DNA of 64,000 nucleotides, taken from Rhodomicrobium sp. Az07 (lineage in GTDB: Bacteria > Pseudomonadota > Alphaproteobacteria > Rhizobiales > Rhodomicrobiaceae). The stretch is taken from positions 1-64,000 of the forward strand of contig NZ_JAHFZG010000006.1 of NCBI RefSeq assembly GCF_018619475.1, written 5' to 3'. This document shows, piece by piece, positions 52,707 through 63,290 of the stretch. The notes under the pieces were generated by a model that searched no databases, was not told where the DNA came from, and saw only the letters and a program-made list of their open reading frames with translations. Numbering within the stretch: position 1 is the stretch's first letter; the number at the start of each line of letters is the position of its first letter. Made by a program: the position numbers and the translations under genes.

Positions 52707-53468
52707 ATGACCTTCAATCCGTTTCGATCAGCCAAGCGCTTCCTGAAGCCCTACTCCAAGGCAGTGGGCGGCAGCTACCGCCGTTGGCGGCATAAGCTCG
52801 ACGAGCGAGCGCCCGAACGGACCAGGCGTCGAGCGAACAAGGTGCTCGACTATTTCGATCTGTTCTTCATGGACCATCATTTTTTCCGCTCGGTCTATTC
52901 CAACCGGCATCAGATCGCGCCGGGAGTGTGGCGTTCGGCGCAGCCGAGTCCGGCGCATGTCGCGTGGCTGGCGAAGCGCGGCATCAAGACGGTCGTCAAC
53001 CTGCGCGGAGAGCGCGATTGCGGCAGCTACCGGCTTGAGGCGGAGGCCTGCGAGCGCCACGGCATCCGGCTGATCAACTTCCCGCTTCAGTCGCGAATGG
53101 TTCCGCGTGCCGATGTCATCCGGCAAGCGCGCGCGCTTTTCGACGAGATCGAATATCCGGTGCTGTTTCATTGCAAGTCGGGCGCGGACCGCGCCGGAAT
53201 GATGAGCGCGCTGCTGATGTATATGAAGGAGGGCCAGCCCATCGAGCAGGCCGCGAAACAACTTAGCCTCAAGTTCGGTCACATCCGCAGTTCCGAGACC
53301 GGCGTCCTCGATTATCTCTTCGAGCGCTACCTGGCCGACAATACGGAAGAGCCGATGACCTTCTTCGAGTGGGTCGAGACGCGCTACGATCCGGGCGAGA
53401 TCAAGCGCGGCTTCAAGCCGAGCAACTGGGCGAACCTTGTCGTCAACCGCGCGCTTCAGCGGGAATAG
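52707..53468 (+). CDS. Protein tyrosine phosphatase-like (DSP fold) protein
   Basis: 253 aa from ATG 52707 (MTFNPFRSAKR). A basic N-terminus is followed by WRSAQPSPAHVAWLAKRGIKTVVNLRGE, typical of the bacterial DSP/DUF442-like group, and the phosphatase P-loop LFHCKSGADRAGMMSALLMY (HCxxGxxR) near residue 157. Probably a cytosolic tyrosine or phosphoinositide-type phosphatase, target unknown. The frame is open back to 52512, but that extension has no homology-like character. Sits between dusB and the MsbA-type gene, no clear operon. Confidence 0.82.
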   Translation: MTFNPFRSAKRFLKPYSKAVGGSYRRWRHKLDERAPERTRRRANKVLDYFDLFFMDHHFFRSVYSNRHQIAPGVWRSAQPSPAHVAWLAKRGIKTVVNLRGERDCGSYRLEAEACERHGIRLINFPLQSRMVPRADVIRQARALFDEIEYPVLFHCKSGADRAGMMSALLMYMKEGQPIEQAAKQLSLKFGHIRSSETGVLDYLFERYLADNTEEPMTFFEWVETRYDPGEIKRGFKPSNWANLVVNRALQRE

Positions 53469-53501
53469 CAGGCAGCGGGGTGGGCACGGTTCGAGCGGCG
53501 A

Positions 53502-55352
53502 TCAGGCCGCGCTCACTTCGGCAGCCTTTTCCTGCTTCTCGGCCTGTGCCGCGGTGCGCTTCGCATGGTCCTGATCCTCGGGAGTAAGCATCTGCGACTT
53601 GCAGAACTGCGCATAGGCGCCGTCCTGCGCCAGAAGTTCGGCATGCGAACCCTTTTCGACGATGCAGCCATCCTCCATCACGCAGATCAGATCCGCGTTC
53701 TTCACGGTCGAAAGCCGATGCGCGATGACGAGGGTGGTGCGCGACTCGCTGAACTTTGCGAGAGCCTCCTGCACCAGACGCTCGGACTCCGCATCGAGGG
53801 CGCTCGTCGCTTCGTCGAGGAGCAGGATTGGCGCGTCGCGGAGAATTGCACGGGCGAGCGCCAAGCGCTGACGCTGCCCCCCGGACAGCCGCAGGCCCCG
53901 GTCGCCCAGACGCGTGTCGTAACCTTCAGGCAGGTCCTCGATGAAGTCGTGAGCGTGGGCAGCCTTCGCGGCGGCGACGATGTCGTCACGCGTGGCATCG
54001 AGCCTGCCGAGTGCAATGTTTGCCGCGACCGTGTCGTCGAAGAGGGTGATGTCCTGGCTCACCAGCGCCATCTGATCGCGCAGCGATTCGACGGTGATAT
54101 CGCGGAGGTTCTGGCCATCGATCGTGATGCGGCCGAGTTGCGGATCGTAAAGGCGCGGGACGAGATTGAAAATCGTCGACTTGCCGGCACCGCTCTTGCC
54201 GACGAGCGCTACGGTCGTGTCGGGTTCAACCGTCAGCGAGAAATCGCGCACGGCGTTGCGGCCGTCGTCATTGTAAGAGAATGAAACATCGTCGAAGACG
54301 ATCCTGCCGCCGCCAGTCAGCGTCAACGGCTTTGCGTCCGGCGACGAGACCACGCTCGGCTTCTCGTTCAGCACACCATAGTAGCGCTCGGCAGCCGCCA
54401 GCCCTTCCTGAATGCGGTTGTTCAGGTTGCCGAAGGAGCGGATCGGTTGCGCCGCCATGAGAAGCGCCGCGATAAACCCGGTGAAATCGCCGACAGTCTT
54501 CGAATCCTGCGAGATGCGGTAGGCGGCGAGCCCGACGACGCCCGCGACGGCGATGCCACCGAAGACTTCAAGCGTCGGGTTCAGCGCCGCCTTGACGCGA
54601 ACGGTCTTGCGCTGAAACTCCACCGCTTTTTCGAGCTGCTCGCTGACGCGATCGAAGGAGTACTGTTCGAGGCGGTAAGTCTTGATCAGCCGCTGCGATG
54701 ACAGATGCTCGACCAGGACGGCCGTCGTGTTGCCGATCTGCGCCCAGCCGTGCGAGGAATATTTCCGCACGATGCGCCCGACCTGAGCGATGGGAAAAGC
54801 GGCCAGAGGGTAGAACAGCAGGATGACGAGCGTCATCACCCAGTCGAGATAGAGCATCGAACAGACGAGCGAGAAGACGGTCAGCACATCGCGGATCGCA
54901 ACCGTGAACACCGTCATGATCGCGCCTTGAACCTGGCCGAGGTCGCCATTGATGCGCGTGACGAGATTGCCGGGGGGCTCCTTGGTCAGCCGCGCGAAGT
55001 CGGACCGCATGAGGTGCGCATAGAGGCGCTTCTGCATGTTGAGGCCAAGCGTGATGCTGATTCGGTTCGTATACACCGCCTGAAAATAATCGAGCATCCC
55101 CTTGAGCGCCGTCACCCCCACCATGGTTAGCATGATGAGCCAGAGATAGCTCATCTCGCCCTTCGCAAGCAGGTCGTAGGAATATTTGATGACGATCGGA
55201 TAGAGGCCGGTGACGCCCGCGAGGATCGAAATCAGGATGAAGGCGCCGATGAGCCGCCACAGGTAGATCCTGATATGATCGGACCAGAGCTGGCGTATGA
55301 GCCAGAGGGAGTTTTTGTGGATCGGGCGATCCTGTGGGCGACTGTTCGACAT
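53502..55352 (-). CDS. MsbA-type ABC exporter (fused TMD-NBD)
   Basis: 616-aa half-transporter from ATG 55352. Six transmembrane helices in the first ~340 residues, then an ATPase domain with Walker A ALVGKSGAGKSTIFNLVPRL, signature LRLSGGQRQRLALARAI, Walker B ILLLDEATSALD and switch IAHRLSTV. Closest in layout to MsbA-like lipid flippases, so lipid A-core or another lipid is a likely substrate, but multidrug export cannot be excluded. The Ala/Glu/Lys-rich tail is variable. Confidence 0.9.
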   Translation of the reverse strand: MSNSRPQDRPIHKNSLWLIRQLWSDHIRIYLWRLIGAFILISILAGVTGLYPIVIKYSYDLLAKGEMSYLWLIMLTMVGVTALKGMLDYFQAVYTNRISITLGLNMQKRLYAHLMRSDFARLTKEPPGNLVTRINGDLGQVQGAIMTVFTVAIRDVLTVFSLVCSMLYLDWVMTLVILLFYPLAAFPIAQVGRIVRKYSSHGWAQIGNTTAVLVEHLSSQRLIKTYRLEQYSFDRVSEQLEKAVEFQRKTVRVKAALNPTLEVFGGIAVAGVVGLAAYRISQDSKTVGDFTGFIAALLMAAQPIRSFGNLNNRIQEGLAAAERYYGVLNEKPSVVSSPDAKPLTLTGGGRIVFDDVSFSYNDDGRNAVRDFSLTVEPDTTVALVGKSGAGKSTIFNLVPRLYDPQLGRITIDGQNLRDITVESLRDQMALVSQDITLFDDTVAANIALGRLDATRDDIVAAAKAAHAHDFIEDLPEGYDTRLGDRGLRLSGGQRQRLALARAILRDAPILLLDEATSALDAESERLVQEALAKFSESRTTLVIAHRLSTVKNADLICVMEDGCIVEKGSHAELLAQDGAYAQFCKSQMLTPEDQDHAKRTAAQAEKQEKAAEVSAA

Positions 55353-55535
55353 GTAACCGCGCGATAATGGGGCGCAGCAACAAGGCCGCGCACAAGCCTT
55401 GACGTCAGCTTGCACAAGTGCCGTTCGCTGTCAAACGCCCCTCTACCGCCGGTTGACAAGTGCGGGGATATCGCCTGGACAGGGCGCCGATTGCTGCGCG
55501 GGGGAGACCCGCTCCGTCAACGCGACTCCTGTCTT

Positions 55536-55566
55536 AAAACAGAAAACGGCCCCCGAAAGGGCCGTT
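55536..55566 (-). terminator. Terminator of the first secreted repeat-protein gene
   Basis: On the minus strand AACGGCCC/GGGCCGTT (8-bp stem, 6-nt loop) is followed by TTCTGTTTT. It starts about 20 nt after the stop at 55586. Confidence 0.85.
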
Positions 55567-55585
55567 CGAAGCGGTTAGAAGGCGC

Positions 55586-55879
55586 CTACCAGCGCGAGCC
55601 CCAGCGCCAATGGCTGCGACGACGGTTGTGGCCCCAATTCGGGCGCGGACCCCAACCCGGACGCCAGCCGCGACCGCGCGAGCCCCAGCGCCAATGGCTG
55701 CGGGAGCGGTTATGCCAGCCGCCGGAACCCCAACGCCAGTGCTGAACCTTCACCACCGCGTCGGCTTTCGCCACTTCGCTCTGAATGACCGAGGCTTGAG
55801 AAGAAACGGGAGCAGCCTGCACCGAAGCTCCGAACAGAGCCGTGCATGCGACTGCAATCGCAACGAGATACTTTTTCAT
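55586..55879 (-). CDS. Small secreted Trp/Arg/His-repeat protein, paralogue 1
   Basis: 97 aa from ATG 55879 (MKKYLVAIAVACTALFGASV signal peptide, cleavage near VQA). After a short acidic linker (SEVAKADAVVKVQH) the mature part is built from units of SHWRWGSR and variants (HWRWGSGG, RSHWRWGSRGRG, RRSHWRWGSRW), very rich in Trp, Arg, Gly and His, with no cysteine. The His/Trp spacing could bind metal, heme or nucleic acid/polyanions; nothing is proven. A TATACT hexamer at 55922-55927 (minus) may be its -10. Paralogue lies 254 bp upstream on the same strand. Confidence 0.75.
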   Translation of the reverse strand: MKKYLVAIAVACTALFGASVQAAPVSSQASVIQSEVAKADAVVKVQHWRWGSGGWHNRSRSHWRWGSRGRGWRPGWGPRPNWGHNRRRSHWRWGSRW

Positions 55880-56034
55880 TTGATCAGACCTTATCTGAAC
55901 GCTCCTTTCCTCGGCACACTGAGTATATGGCATGCAAAAAAGAAGTCCAGCCCCTAAAACATGACATTTTTTTTATGAAAAGCGGCGATTCCGGTCACGG
56001 AAGCACCTTGAAGCCACCAAAATTGGAGCAAACG

Positions 56035-56076
56035 CAAAATAAAACCTGCGGTCCAGCCGAAACCGGACCGCAGGTT
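56035..56076 (-). terminator. Terminator of the second secreted repeat-protein gene
   Basis: Perfect 12-bp stem AACCTGCGGTCC/GGACCGCAGGTT with a 10-nt loop; on the minus strand it is followed by TTATTTTG. It lies 58 nt after the stop at 56134. Confidence 0.88.
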
Positions 56077-56133
56077 ATCGAACATGCCAATGCGCCTGTT
56101 GAACGCATTGGCTGAAGGAGACGTTCGCCGTGA

Positions 56134-56409
56134 TTAGCGGCGCGATCCCCAGCGCCAGTGGCTACGCGCGCGATTGTGGAAGCCGCGGCCGCCCCAACGC
56201 GGACCGCGCGAACCGTGGCGCCAATGGCTGCGGTCGCGCCGGTGATAGCCGCGCGAACCCCAGCGCCGGTGCTGAACCTTCACCGTCGCCCCCGCCACGG
56301 CTGCTTCAGCCTGAAGCACCGGAGCCACGGACGAGGCCGGCGCGGCCTGGGCCGAAAGTCCAAACAGAGCGCCGAACGTGATGACGGCGGCGAATGCAAA
56401 TGCCTTCAT
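56134..56409 (-). CDS. Small secreted Trp/Arg/His-repeat protein, paralogue 2
   Basis: 91 aa from ATG 56409 with AGAGGG upstream. Signal peptide MKAFAFAAVITFGALFGLSA, then APASSVAPVLQAEAAVAGAT, VKVQHRRWGSRG and repeats DRSHWRHGSRG and ARSHWRWGSRR. It shares with the neighbouring 97-aa protein the order signal peptide, VKVQHxRWGS, Arg/Gly linker, terminal RSHWRWGSR. Tandem duplication of one gene with later divergence is likely. Function unknown. It has its own strong terminator, so the two are separately transcribed. Confidence 0.75.
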   Translation of the reverse strand: MKAFAFAAVITFGALFGLSAQAAPASSVAPVLQAEAAVAGATVKVQHRRWGSRGYHRRDRSHWRHGSRGPRWGGRGFHNRARSHWRWGSRR

Positions 56410-56577
56410 GAGAAAAACCCTCTCGTGTTGGTTACGTTGGTGAGCATACGGAAAACCAACGCTCAGATCTATGGGTCCATTAACATTAATTTTACGACAG
56501 ATTTTCCGTCGCGCTTTACCTCGCCTCATTGCTTTGTTAGCCCCGTAGTGCCGAGAAAGACAAAGAGATGCTTCATC

Positions 56578-57738
56578 ATGACGGTTTCCCGACGCTCCCT
56601 TACCCGAACTATTGCCATCGTTATCCCAACACTTTTTGTTGTGTCGCCTCTGGCCGCCGCTGATAAGGCCACACTCAAGCTCCGCACGAACCAGCAGGTC
56701 ATAGAGGATCTGACGCGGCAGACGCCGGAGATCGACATGGCCAATCCCGATGCCGTGTTCGCGGCCGTGTTCGAAGCGCTGCCCGAGAAGGCGGTCGTAT
56801 ACCCGACCGAGAGCTATTATTATTTCACGTTTCCCTACAAAGGCATGGTCTACGCGGGCAACATCCGCCTCGACGCATGGGACCAGTTCGACGGGAAGGT
56901 GCACTTCGCCTATTTCCCTGAGTATGCCTTCTGGCGGAAGCCGCTCGATCCCGCCTACAAGAAGCTCGGCACGGAAGACGGCGTCGACGTGAAGCAGATC
57001 GACAAGCTGCATTACACGGTGACGTTCAAAGGCAAGACGGTCGCCTTCGAACTGCCGGACTTGTCGAAGACAAAACCGGCGCCGGGCGCGGTTCGCGACG
57101 ACGAAACCTATATCGGCCCGATCTGGGACGAGTCCGGCGTGAAGTTCGAGCTGGTGTTCAACAAGCCGTCGAAGACGTTCCTCTACGTGCTGAACGACAT
57201 GCCGAAGGTCGATCAATATGAAGACACGACCATGCCGGGCGTTACAGTCGGCCACCGGACGAGTTTCGCCTTCTACAAGGACAAGCTCGCCGACCGCCGC
57301 ATCCTCATCGGCGTCTTCATGGGCAATACGCAGCTCAACAACTATTTCGACGGCCCCTTCGACCAGTTGCCCGACAATTTCATCGAGGGCGATGCGCTGC
57401 GCGACGCGCTGATCGAAATCGAACCGAACATGAAGGGGAAGATGGACCGCTACGGCTCCGACCCCAGCGGCGAGGTTCGCTACGCGATCACCACCTACAT
57501 CTATTACGACGGTGTCGCGGATCTGAAGCCGATTGTCGATTGCGCGGCGAAGGAAAGCGACGCGCCGAAATATTACGCGTGCTTCGACGCCAAGCAGCCG
57601 GGCGAGGACGGCCCCGAGCAGGGCGACGGCAAGGGCGAGCCAGCGTCGGGCAACGATGCTGGCGAGGCCCCGGCCGCAGCCACAGCTCCAGAGCCGACAA
57701 AAGCAGAACCGAAGTCCTCCGAGAAGAAGACGAAGTAA
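56578..57738 (+). CDS. Exported hypothetical protein
   Basis: 386 aa from ATG 56578. Signal peptide (MTVSRRSLTRTIAIVIPTLF, cleavage near AAA), then ~310 residues of soluble sequence with many aromatic residues (SYYYFTFPYKGMVYAGNIRL, FAYFPEYAFWRKPLDPAY, TYIGPIWDESGVKFELVF) and two cysteines near the end (IVDCAAKE and YYACFDAK). The last ~40 residues are a Gly/Glu/Ala/Pro-rich tail ending KKTK. I do not recognise the family. Divergent from the repeat-protein gene. Confidence 0.7.
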   Translation: MTVSRRSLTRTIAIVIPTLFVVSPLAAADKATLKLRTNQQVIEDLTRQTPEIDMANPDAVFAAVFEALPEKAVVYPTESYYYFTFPYKGMVYAGNIRLDAWDQFDGKVHFAYFPEYAFWRKPLDPAYKKLGTEDGVDVKQIDKLHYTVTFKGKTVAFELPDLSKTKPAPGAVRDDETYIGPIWDESGVKFELVFNKPSKTFLYVLNDMPKVDQYEDTTMPGVTVGHRTSFAFYKDKLADRRILIGVFMGNTQLNNYFDGPFDQLPDNFIEGDALRDALIEIEPNMKGKMDRYGSDPSGEVRYAITTYIYYDGVADLKPIVDCAAKESDAPKYYACFDAKQPGEDGPEQGDGKGEPASGNDAGEAPAAATAPEPTKAEPKSSEKKTK

Positions 57739-57742
57739 ATAA

Positions 57743-57766
57743 AAAGGCGGCCAATCGGTCGCCTTT
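57743..57766. terminator. Bidirectional terminator between convergent genes
   Basis: AAAGGCGGCC/GGTCGCCTTT (10-bp stem with one G.U, 4-nt loop) flanked by A- and T-runs, between the exported protein gene and eno. Likely serves both strands. Confidence 0.8.
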
Positions 57767-57837
57767 TTCGCGTCTCGCGGGCCTCGCGAATCAACGCGAG
57801 GTCTGCTTGGAATATCACTTCGAGCGCGGTTATAGAC

Positions 57838-59178
<1,341 letters not shown>

Positions 59179-59224
59179 TCATAAAGGACTCGCGCGCCCG
59201 CTTAAAGCGGTTTAATCGGTCCGC

Positions 59225-59953
59225 ATGACAGCTACACCCGAAAGCGCGACGAAAAGTCTTGTTCTTTTCTCCGGCGGACAGGATTCCGCCGTCTGTCTTG
59301 CCTGGGCGTTGACGAATTATGCGCAAGTCGAAACGCTGGGCTTTTCCTACGGCCAGCGCCATAGCGTCGAACTTGAATGTCGGCCGAAGCTGCGCGACGC
59401 GATGGCGGCGCTCTCGCCGGAGTGGGCGGCGCGGCTCGGCCCCGATCACGTGCTCGATCTCTCGGTTCTCGGCGCGGTGAGCGATACGGCGTTGACGTCG
59501 GATGCGGAAATCGCGTTCGGCGCGAGCGGCCTGCCGAACACGTTCGTGCCGGGCCGCAATCTCCTGTTCTTCACGCTGGCGGCGGCGCTCGCCTATCGCC
59601 GCGGCATCCGCGACCTCGTCGGCGGCATGTGCCAGACCGATTTTTCCGGCTATCCCGACTGCCGCGACCAAACGCTCCAGACGCTCGCCACCGCCATATG
59701 CCTCGGCACGGACGAGCAATTTCGGATCGTGACGCCGCTCATGTGGCGCACCAAGGCCGACACCTGGTCCATGGCGCACGCGCTCGGCGGCAATTCATTT
59801 GTGGATATCGTTGCGGAGCATTCACACACTTGTTACAAAGGCATTCGCGATCATCGGCATGAGTGGGGTTATGGATGCGGGACGTGTCCGGCCTGTGATC
59901 TTCGCGCGAAGGGCTATTACGTCTGGCGCGATATGGCAGCTTCGCAAGAATAG
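59225..59953 (+). CDS. queC: 7-cyano-7-deazaguanine synthase
   Basis: ATP-dependent conversion of 7-carboxy-7-deazaguanine to preQ0 for queuosine. 242 aa. PP-loop [41 protein letters not shown] and the zinc site [24 protein letters not shown] (four Cys) are complete. queE follows after 5 nt, so the product and its precursor enzyme are made together. No preQ1 riboswitch is visible in the 106-bp leader. queD is not in the window. Confidence 0.96.
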   Translation: MTATPESATKSLVLFSGGQDSAVCLAWALTNYAQVETLGFSYGQRHSVELECRPKLRDAMAALSPEWAARLGPDHVLDLSVLGAVSDTALTSDAEIAFGASGLPNTFVPGRNLLFFTLAAALAYRRGIRDLVGGMCQTDFSGYPDCRDQTLQTLATAICLGTDEQFRIVTPLMWRTKADTWSMAHALGGNSFVDIVAEHSHTCYKGIRDHRHEWGYGCGTCPACDLRAKGYYVWRDMAASQE

Positions 59954-59958
59954 GCGGC

Positions 59959-60600
59959 ATGTACACGGTCAAGGAAATCTTTCCGACGCTTCAAGGCGAG
60001 GGCGCGCAAGTGGGCCGCGCCGCCGTTTTCCTGCGCTTCGCGGGCTGCAACCTCTGGACCGGCCAGCACAAGGACAAGAGCAAGGCGTTCTGCCGGTTCT
60101 GCGACACGGATTTTGTGGGCTATGACGGACCGAACGGCGGCAAGTTCGAGACGGCCGACCGACTGGCCGACGTCGTGCTCGGCATGTGGAATTCGCTGAC
60201 GAAGGGCAAGACCGCATCGCCCTATGTGGTTTGCACGGGCGGCGAGCCGACGCTTCAACTCGACACCCCGATGATCGATGCGCTGAAGAAGCGCGGCTTC
60301 ACCGTGGCCATCGAATCGAACGGCACCCGCCCCGCGCCGCGCGGCGTCGACTGGATCTGCATCAGCCCGAAGGCTGGCGTGCCGCTCGCCCAGCGCGAGG
60401 GCAACGAACTGAAGCTCGTCTATCCGCAGACCGGCGCGCTGCCGCAGCTTTTCGAGCGGCTGAAGTTCGACCACTTTTTCATTCAGCCGATGGACGGCCC
60501 GCAGCATCGGGACAATATCGAAGCGGCGATCCGCTATTGCATGGCGAACCCGCCGTGGCGGCTCTCGATGCAGATGCACAAGCTCGTCGGCATCCGCTAG
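59959..60600 (+). CDS. queE: 7-carboxy-7-deazaguanine synthase
   Basis: Radical-SAM enzyme making 7-carboxy-7-deazaguanine from 6-carboxytetrahydropterin. 213 aa. KEIFPTLQGEGAQVGRAAVF at the N-terminus; the cluster cysteines Cys30, 45 and 48 have the CX14CX2C spacing of the QueE subgroup, followed by CDTDFVG. CTGGEPTLQLD and VAIESNGTRPAP are typical. Co-transcribed with queC. Convergent with the ArsR gene. Confidence 0.95.
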   Translation: MYTVKEIFPTLQGEGAQVGRAAVFLRFAGCNLWTGQHKDKSKAFCRFCDTDFVGYDGPNGGKFETADRLADVVLGMWNSLTKGKTASPYVVCTGGEPTLQLDTPMIDALKKRGFTVAIESNGTRPAPRGVDWICISPKAGVPLAQREGNELKLVYPQTGALPQLFERLKFDHFFIQPMDGPQHRDNIEAAIRYCMANPPWRLSMQMHKLVGIR

Positions 60601-60637
60601 CACGCGGCAAAATCCACGCGCAGGCAAAGCCGCTGCG

Positions 60638-61021
60638 TCAGCCGCAAGCCTCGCCCTCGGTCGGAGCCGCGCCGCACTGTTCCGCGTGAGACCGCGCGGC
60701 GGCGCAAGCGTCCATGTTCCTGAGCACGGCGTCGAGAAGCCCCGGAAAGCGCGCGTCGATCTCTCCGCGACGAAGCGCCGTGATGAAGCACACGCCTTCC
60801 TTCCGCTGCGCAATGATTCCCGCCTCACGCAGGACGCGGTAGTGATGGGATTGCGTGGATTTCGCAATGTCGAGACCTGTCACCGCAGCGTAGCAGGCGA
60901 GTTCGCCACGCTCGGCGAGATTCCGCACGATGTGCAGCCGCACGGGATCGCTCAACGCGTAAAGCACCGCTTCAAGCCTGAGCGGCGCATATGTTTCGCG
61001 GATGGGAGCGTCCTCGGCCAT
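60638..61021 (-). CDS. ArsR family transcriptional regulator
   Basis: 127-aa winged-helix repressor: VLYALSDPVRLHIVRNLAE, DIAKSTQSHHYRVLREAGII and RKEGVCFITALRRGEIDARFPGLL match the common ArsR layout of non-metal-sensing members. Cysteines at GELACYAAV, GVCFIT and in the tail (MDACAAARSHAEQCG) do not form the classic ELCVCDL metal site. Target unknown; it is divergent from lysK with 253 bp between. Confidence 0.88.
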   Translation of the reverse strand: MAEDAPIRETYAPLRLEAVLYALSDPVRLHIVRNLAERGELACYAAVTGLDIAKSTQSHHYRVLREAGIIAQRKEGVCFITALRRGEIDARFPGLLDAVLRNMDACAAARSHAEQCGAAPTEGEACG

Positions 61022-61274
61022 GGCCTAGAGATGGCGCGCCAGCGGCCGAGTTCAACGCTTGGAGGCCATCGAACGGGCACGCTTGCGCCTCGATTTCGCC
61101 ATGCCGCCCCAAGCCGGAAATCCTTTGGCAAAGCTCGGTGCTCGCCTCGGACCGGATGCATGCAATCGAGGGGCGGTTGTTGTGCGTTCGATGCGATGGC
61201 GGTTGACGCGATAGGCGCGGCTTTCCATAGTCCGCCACAACCGAAATGCACAAATACCGATAAGCACAGAACCC

Positions 61275-62864
61275 ATGACCGCCGCCGACACCCTCGCCGA
61301 TCTTGCGCACACCTCCAAGGCCTGGCCTTTCGAAGAGGCACGCAAGCTCCTGAAACGCCTCGAAAAGGCGGACCCGGCGCGGGAGGTCGTGTTCGAGACC
61401 GGCTATGGCCCCTCTGGCCTGCCGCATGTCGGCACGTTCGGCGAGGTGGCGCGCACAACCATGGTGCGGCACGCGCTCGAAGCGCTGAAGCCCGGCGTGA
61501 AGACGCGGCTCGTCTGCTTCTCCGACGACATGGACGGCCTGCGCAAGGTGCCGACCAACGTGCCCAATCAGGGGCTGCTGCAGGCCGCGCTCGAAAAGCC
61601 GCTGACCGCCGTGCCTGATCCGTTCGGCACGCATTCGAGCTTCGGCGCGCATAACAACGCGCGGCTGCGGAGCTTTCTCGACAGCTTCGGCTTCCAGTAT
61701 GAGTTCCTGTCCGCGACGGAGTGCTACCGCTCCGGCATGTTCGACGAGACGTTGCTCAAGATGCTCGCCGTCTACGATGATGTGATGGCCATCATCCTGC
61801 CGACGCTCGGCCCGGATCGCCGCGCCACCTACTCGCCCTTCCTGCCGATCTCGCCAAACTCGGGCAAGGTGCTGCAAGTGCCGATCGAGGCGCGCGACGT
61901 GGACGCGGGCACCATCGTCTACACCGACCCCGACACCGGCAAGCGCGTCGAAACGCCCGTCACCGGCGGGCATGTGAAGTGCCAGTGGAAAGCCGATTGG
62001 GCCATGCGCTGGGTCGCGCTGGGCGTCGATTACGAAATGGCGGGCAAGGATCTCATCGACAGCGTGACGCTCTCGTCGAAGGTGGCACGCGCGCTCGGCG
62101 GCCGTCCGCCCGAGGGCTTCAACTACGAACTGTTCCTCGACGATCAGGGCCAGAAGATTTCGAAGTCGAAGGGCAACGGCATCGCGGTGGAGGAATGGCT
62201 GGCCTATGCCACGCCGGAGAGCCTCGCGCTGTACATGTTCCAGAAGCCGAAGACGGCGAAGCGGCTTTACTTCGACGTCATCCCGAAGGCGGTGGACGAA
62301 TATTTCACCCTTCTCGACGCGTTTCACAAGGAAACGCCGCAAAAGCAGATCGACAACGCCGTCTGGCATATCCATGGCGGCACGCCGCCGCAACATGGCG
62401 TGCCCTTGAGTTTCAGTCTTCTGCTGAACCTCGTCAGCGCTTCAAACGCCCACACGAAGGACATTCTCTGGCAGTTCGTGCGGAACTACGCGCCGGAAGC
62501 GAACCCGGAGGATTATCCGGAACTCGACCGGCTCATCGGCTTCGCGATCCGCTATTTCGATGAGCGCGAGAAACCGTTCAAGGTGTACCGCGCGCCGACC
62601 GATGTCGAACGCGCCGCGATGCTCGATCTGGACGGGCGCCTTGCCTCCGCCGATGCGTCTCTCGACGCGGAAGCGCTGCAAGGCATCGTCTACGAGGTCG
62701 GCAAGTCGCATCCGTTCGAAAATTTGCGCGACTGGTTCAAGGCGCTCTACGAGGTTCTGTTCGGCGAGAGCGCGGGGCCGCGTTTCGGCTCGTTCATCAA
62801 GGCGTACGGGATCGAGAACACGCGCGCGCTGATCGCGGAACGGCTCGCGGCGGCGCAGGCGTAA
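61275..62864 (+). CDS. lysK: Lysyl-tRNA synthetase, class I
   Basis: Charges tRNA-Lys with lysine. 529 aa. Class I features: the HIGH-like GPSGLPHVGTFGEV near residue 45 and the KMSKS motif KISKSKGNG near 295. This is the archaeal-type LysRS1 found in alphaproteobacteria and spirochaetes, unrelated to the class II LysS. NSGKVLQVPIEARDVDAGTI and GHVKCQWKADWAMRW lie between. DUF952 and pyrD genes follow closely. Confidence 0.96.
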   Translation: MTAADTLADLAHTSKAWPFEEARKLLKRLEKADPAREVVFETGYGPSGLPHVGTFGEVARTTMVRHALEALKPGVKTRLVCFSDDMDGLRKVPTNVPNQGLLQAALEKPLTAVPDPFGTHSSFGAHNNARLRSFLDSFGFQYEFLSATECYRSGMFDETLLKMLAVYDDVMAIILPTLGPDRRATYSPFLPISPNSGKVLQVPIEARDVDAGTIVYTDPDTGKRVETPVTGGHVKCQWKADWAMRWVALGVDYEMAGKDLIDSVTLSSKVARALGGRPPEGFNYELFLDDQGQKISKSKGNGIAVEEWLAYATPESLALYMFQKPKTAKRLYFDVIPKAVDEYFTLLDAFHKETPQKQIDNAVWHIHGGTPPQHGVPLSFSLLLNLVSASNAHTKDILWQFVRNYAPEANPEDYPELDRLIGFAIRYFDEREKPFKVYRAPTDVERAAMLDLDGRLASADASLDAEALQGIVYEVGKSHPFENLRDWFKALYEVLFGESAGPRFGSFIKAYGIENTRALIAERLAAAQA

Positions 62865-62876
62865 CGGGAGGCGGCG

Positions 62877-63290
62877 GTGAGCGACAGGCCGCGCATCATC
62901 TACAAGCTCGTGACGCGCGGCGAATGGGAAGCCGCGCGCGCGGGCGGCATCTTCGCCGGTTCGGAGGTGGATCGCCGCGACGGCTTCATTCATTTCTCGA
63001 CCGCTGCACAGGTGGCGGAAACCGCGCGTCGCTACTTTGCGGGCGTGCCGAGCCTCCTGCTCGTCGCGGTGGACGCAGACATGCTCGCCGCCCTGCCCTC
63101 GCTCGCGCTCGATGCGGCAAGCGCGAGCAACGCCGCCGAAACCGGCCAACTCCGTTTCGAGGCATCGCGCGGCGGCGAACTGTTCCCCCACCTTTACGCA
63201 CCGCTGCCGTTCGCTGCCGTCATAAGCGAAACCGACATCCCGCTCGGGCCGGACGGCGTGCCGCTCATCCCCGAGGATCTCGCGTCGTGA
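62877..63290 (+). CDS. DUF952 domain protein
   Basis: 137-aa cytosolic protein from GTG 62877, preceded by GGGAGG. The DUF952 pattern is visible: IYKLVTRGEWEAARAGGIFAG, DGFIHFSTAAQVAETARRYF, LLLVAVDADML and the C-terminal FPHLYAPLPFAAV. Function unknown. Overlaps the pyrD start (GTGA), so it is translationally coupled in a lysK-DUF952-pyrD unit. Confidence 0.88.
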   Translation: MSDRPRIIYKLVTRGEWEAARAGGIFAGSEVDRRDGFIHFSTAAQVAETARRYFAGVPSLLLVAVDADMLAALPSLALDAASASNAAETGQLRFEASRGGELFPHLYAPLPFAAVISETDIPLGPDGVPLIPEDLAS

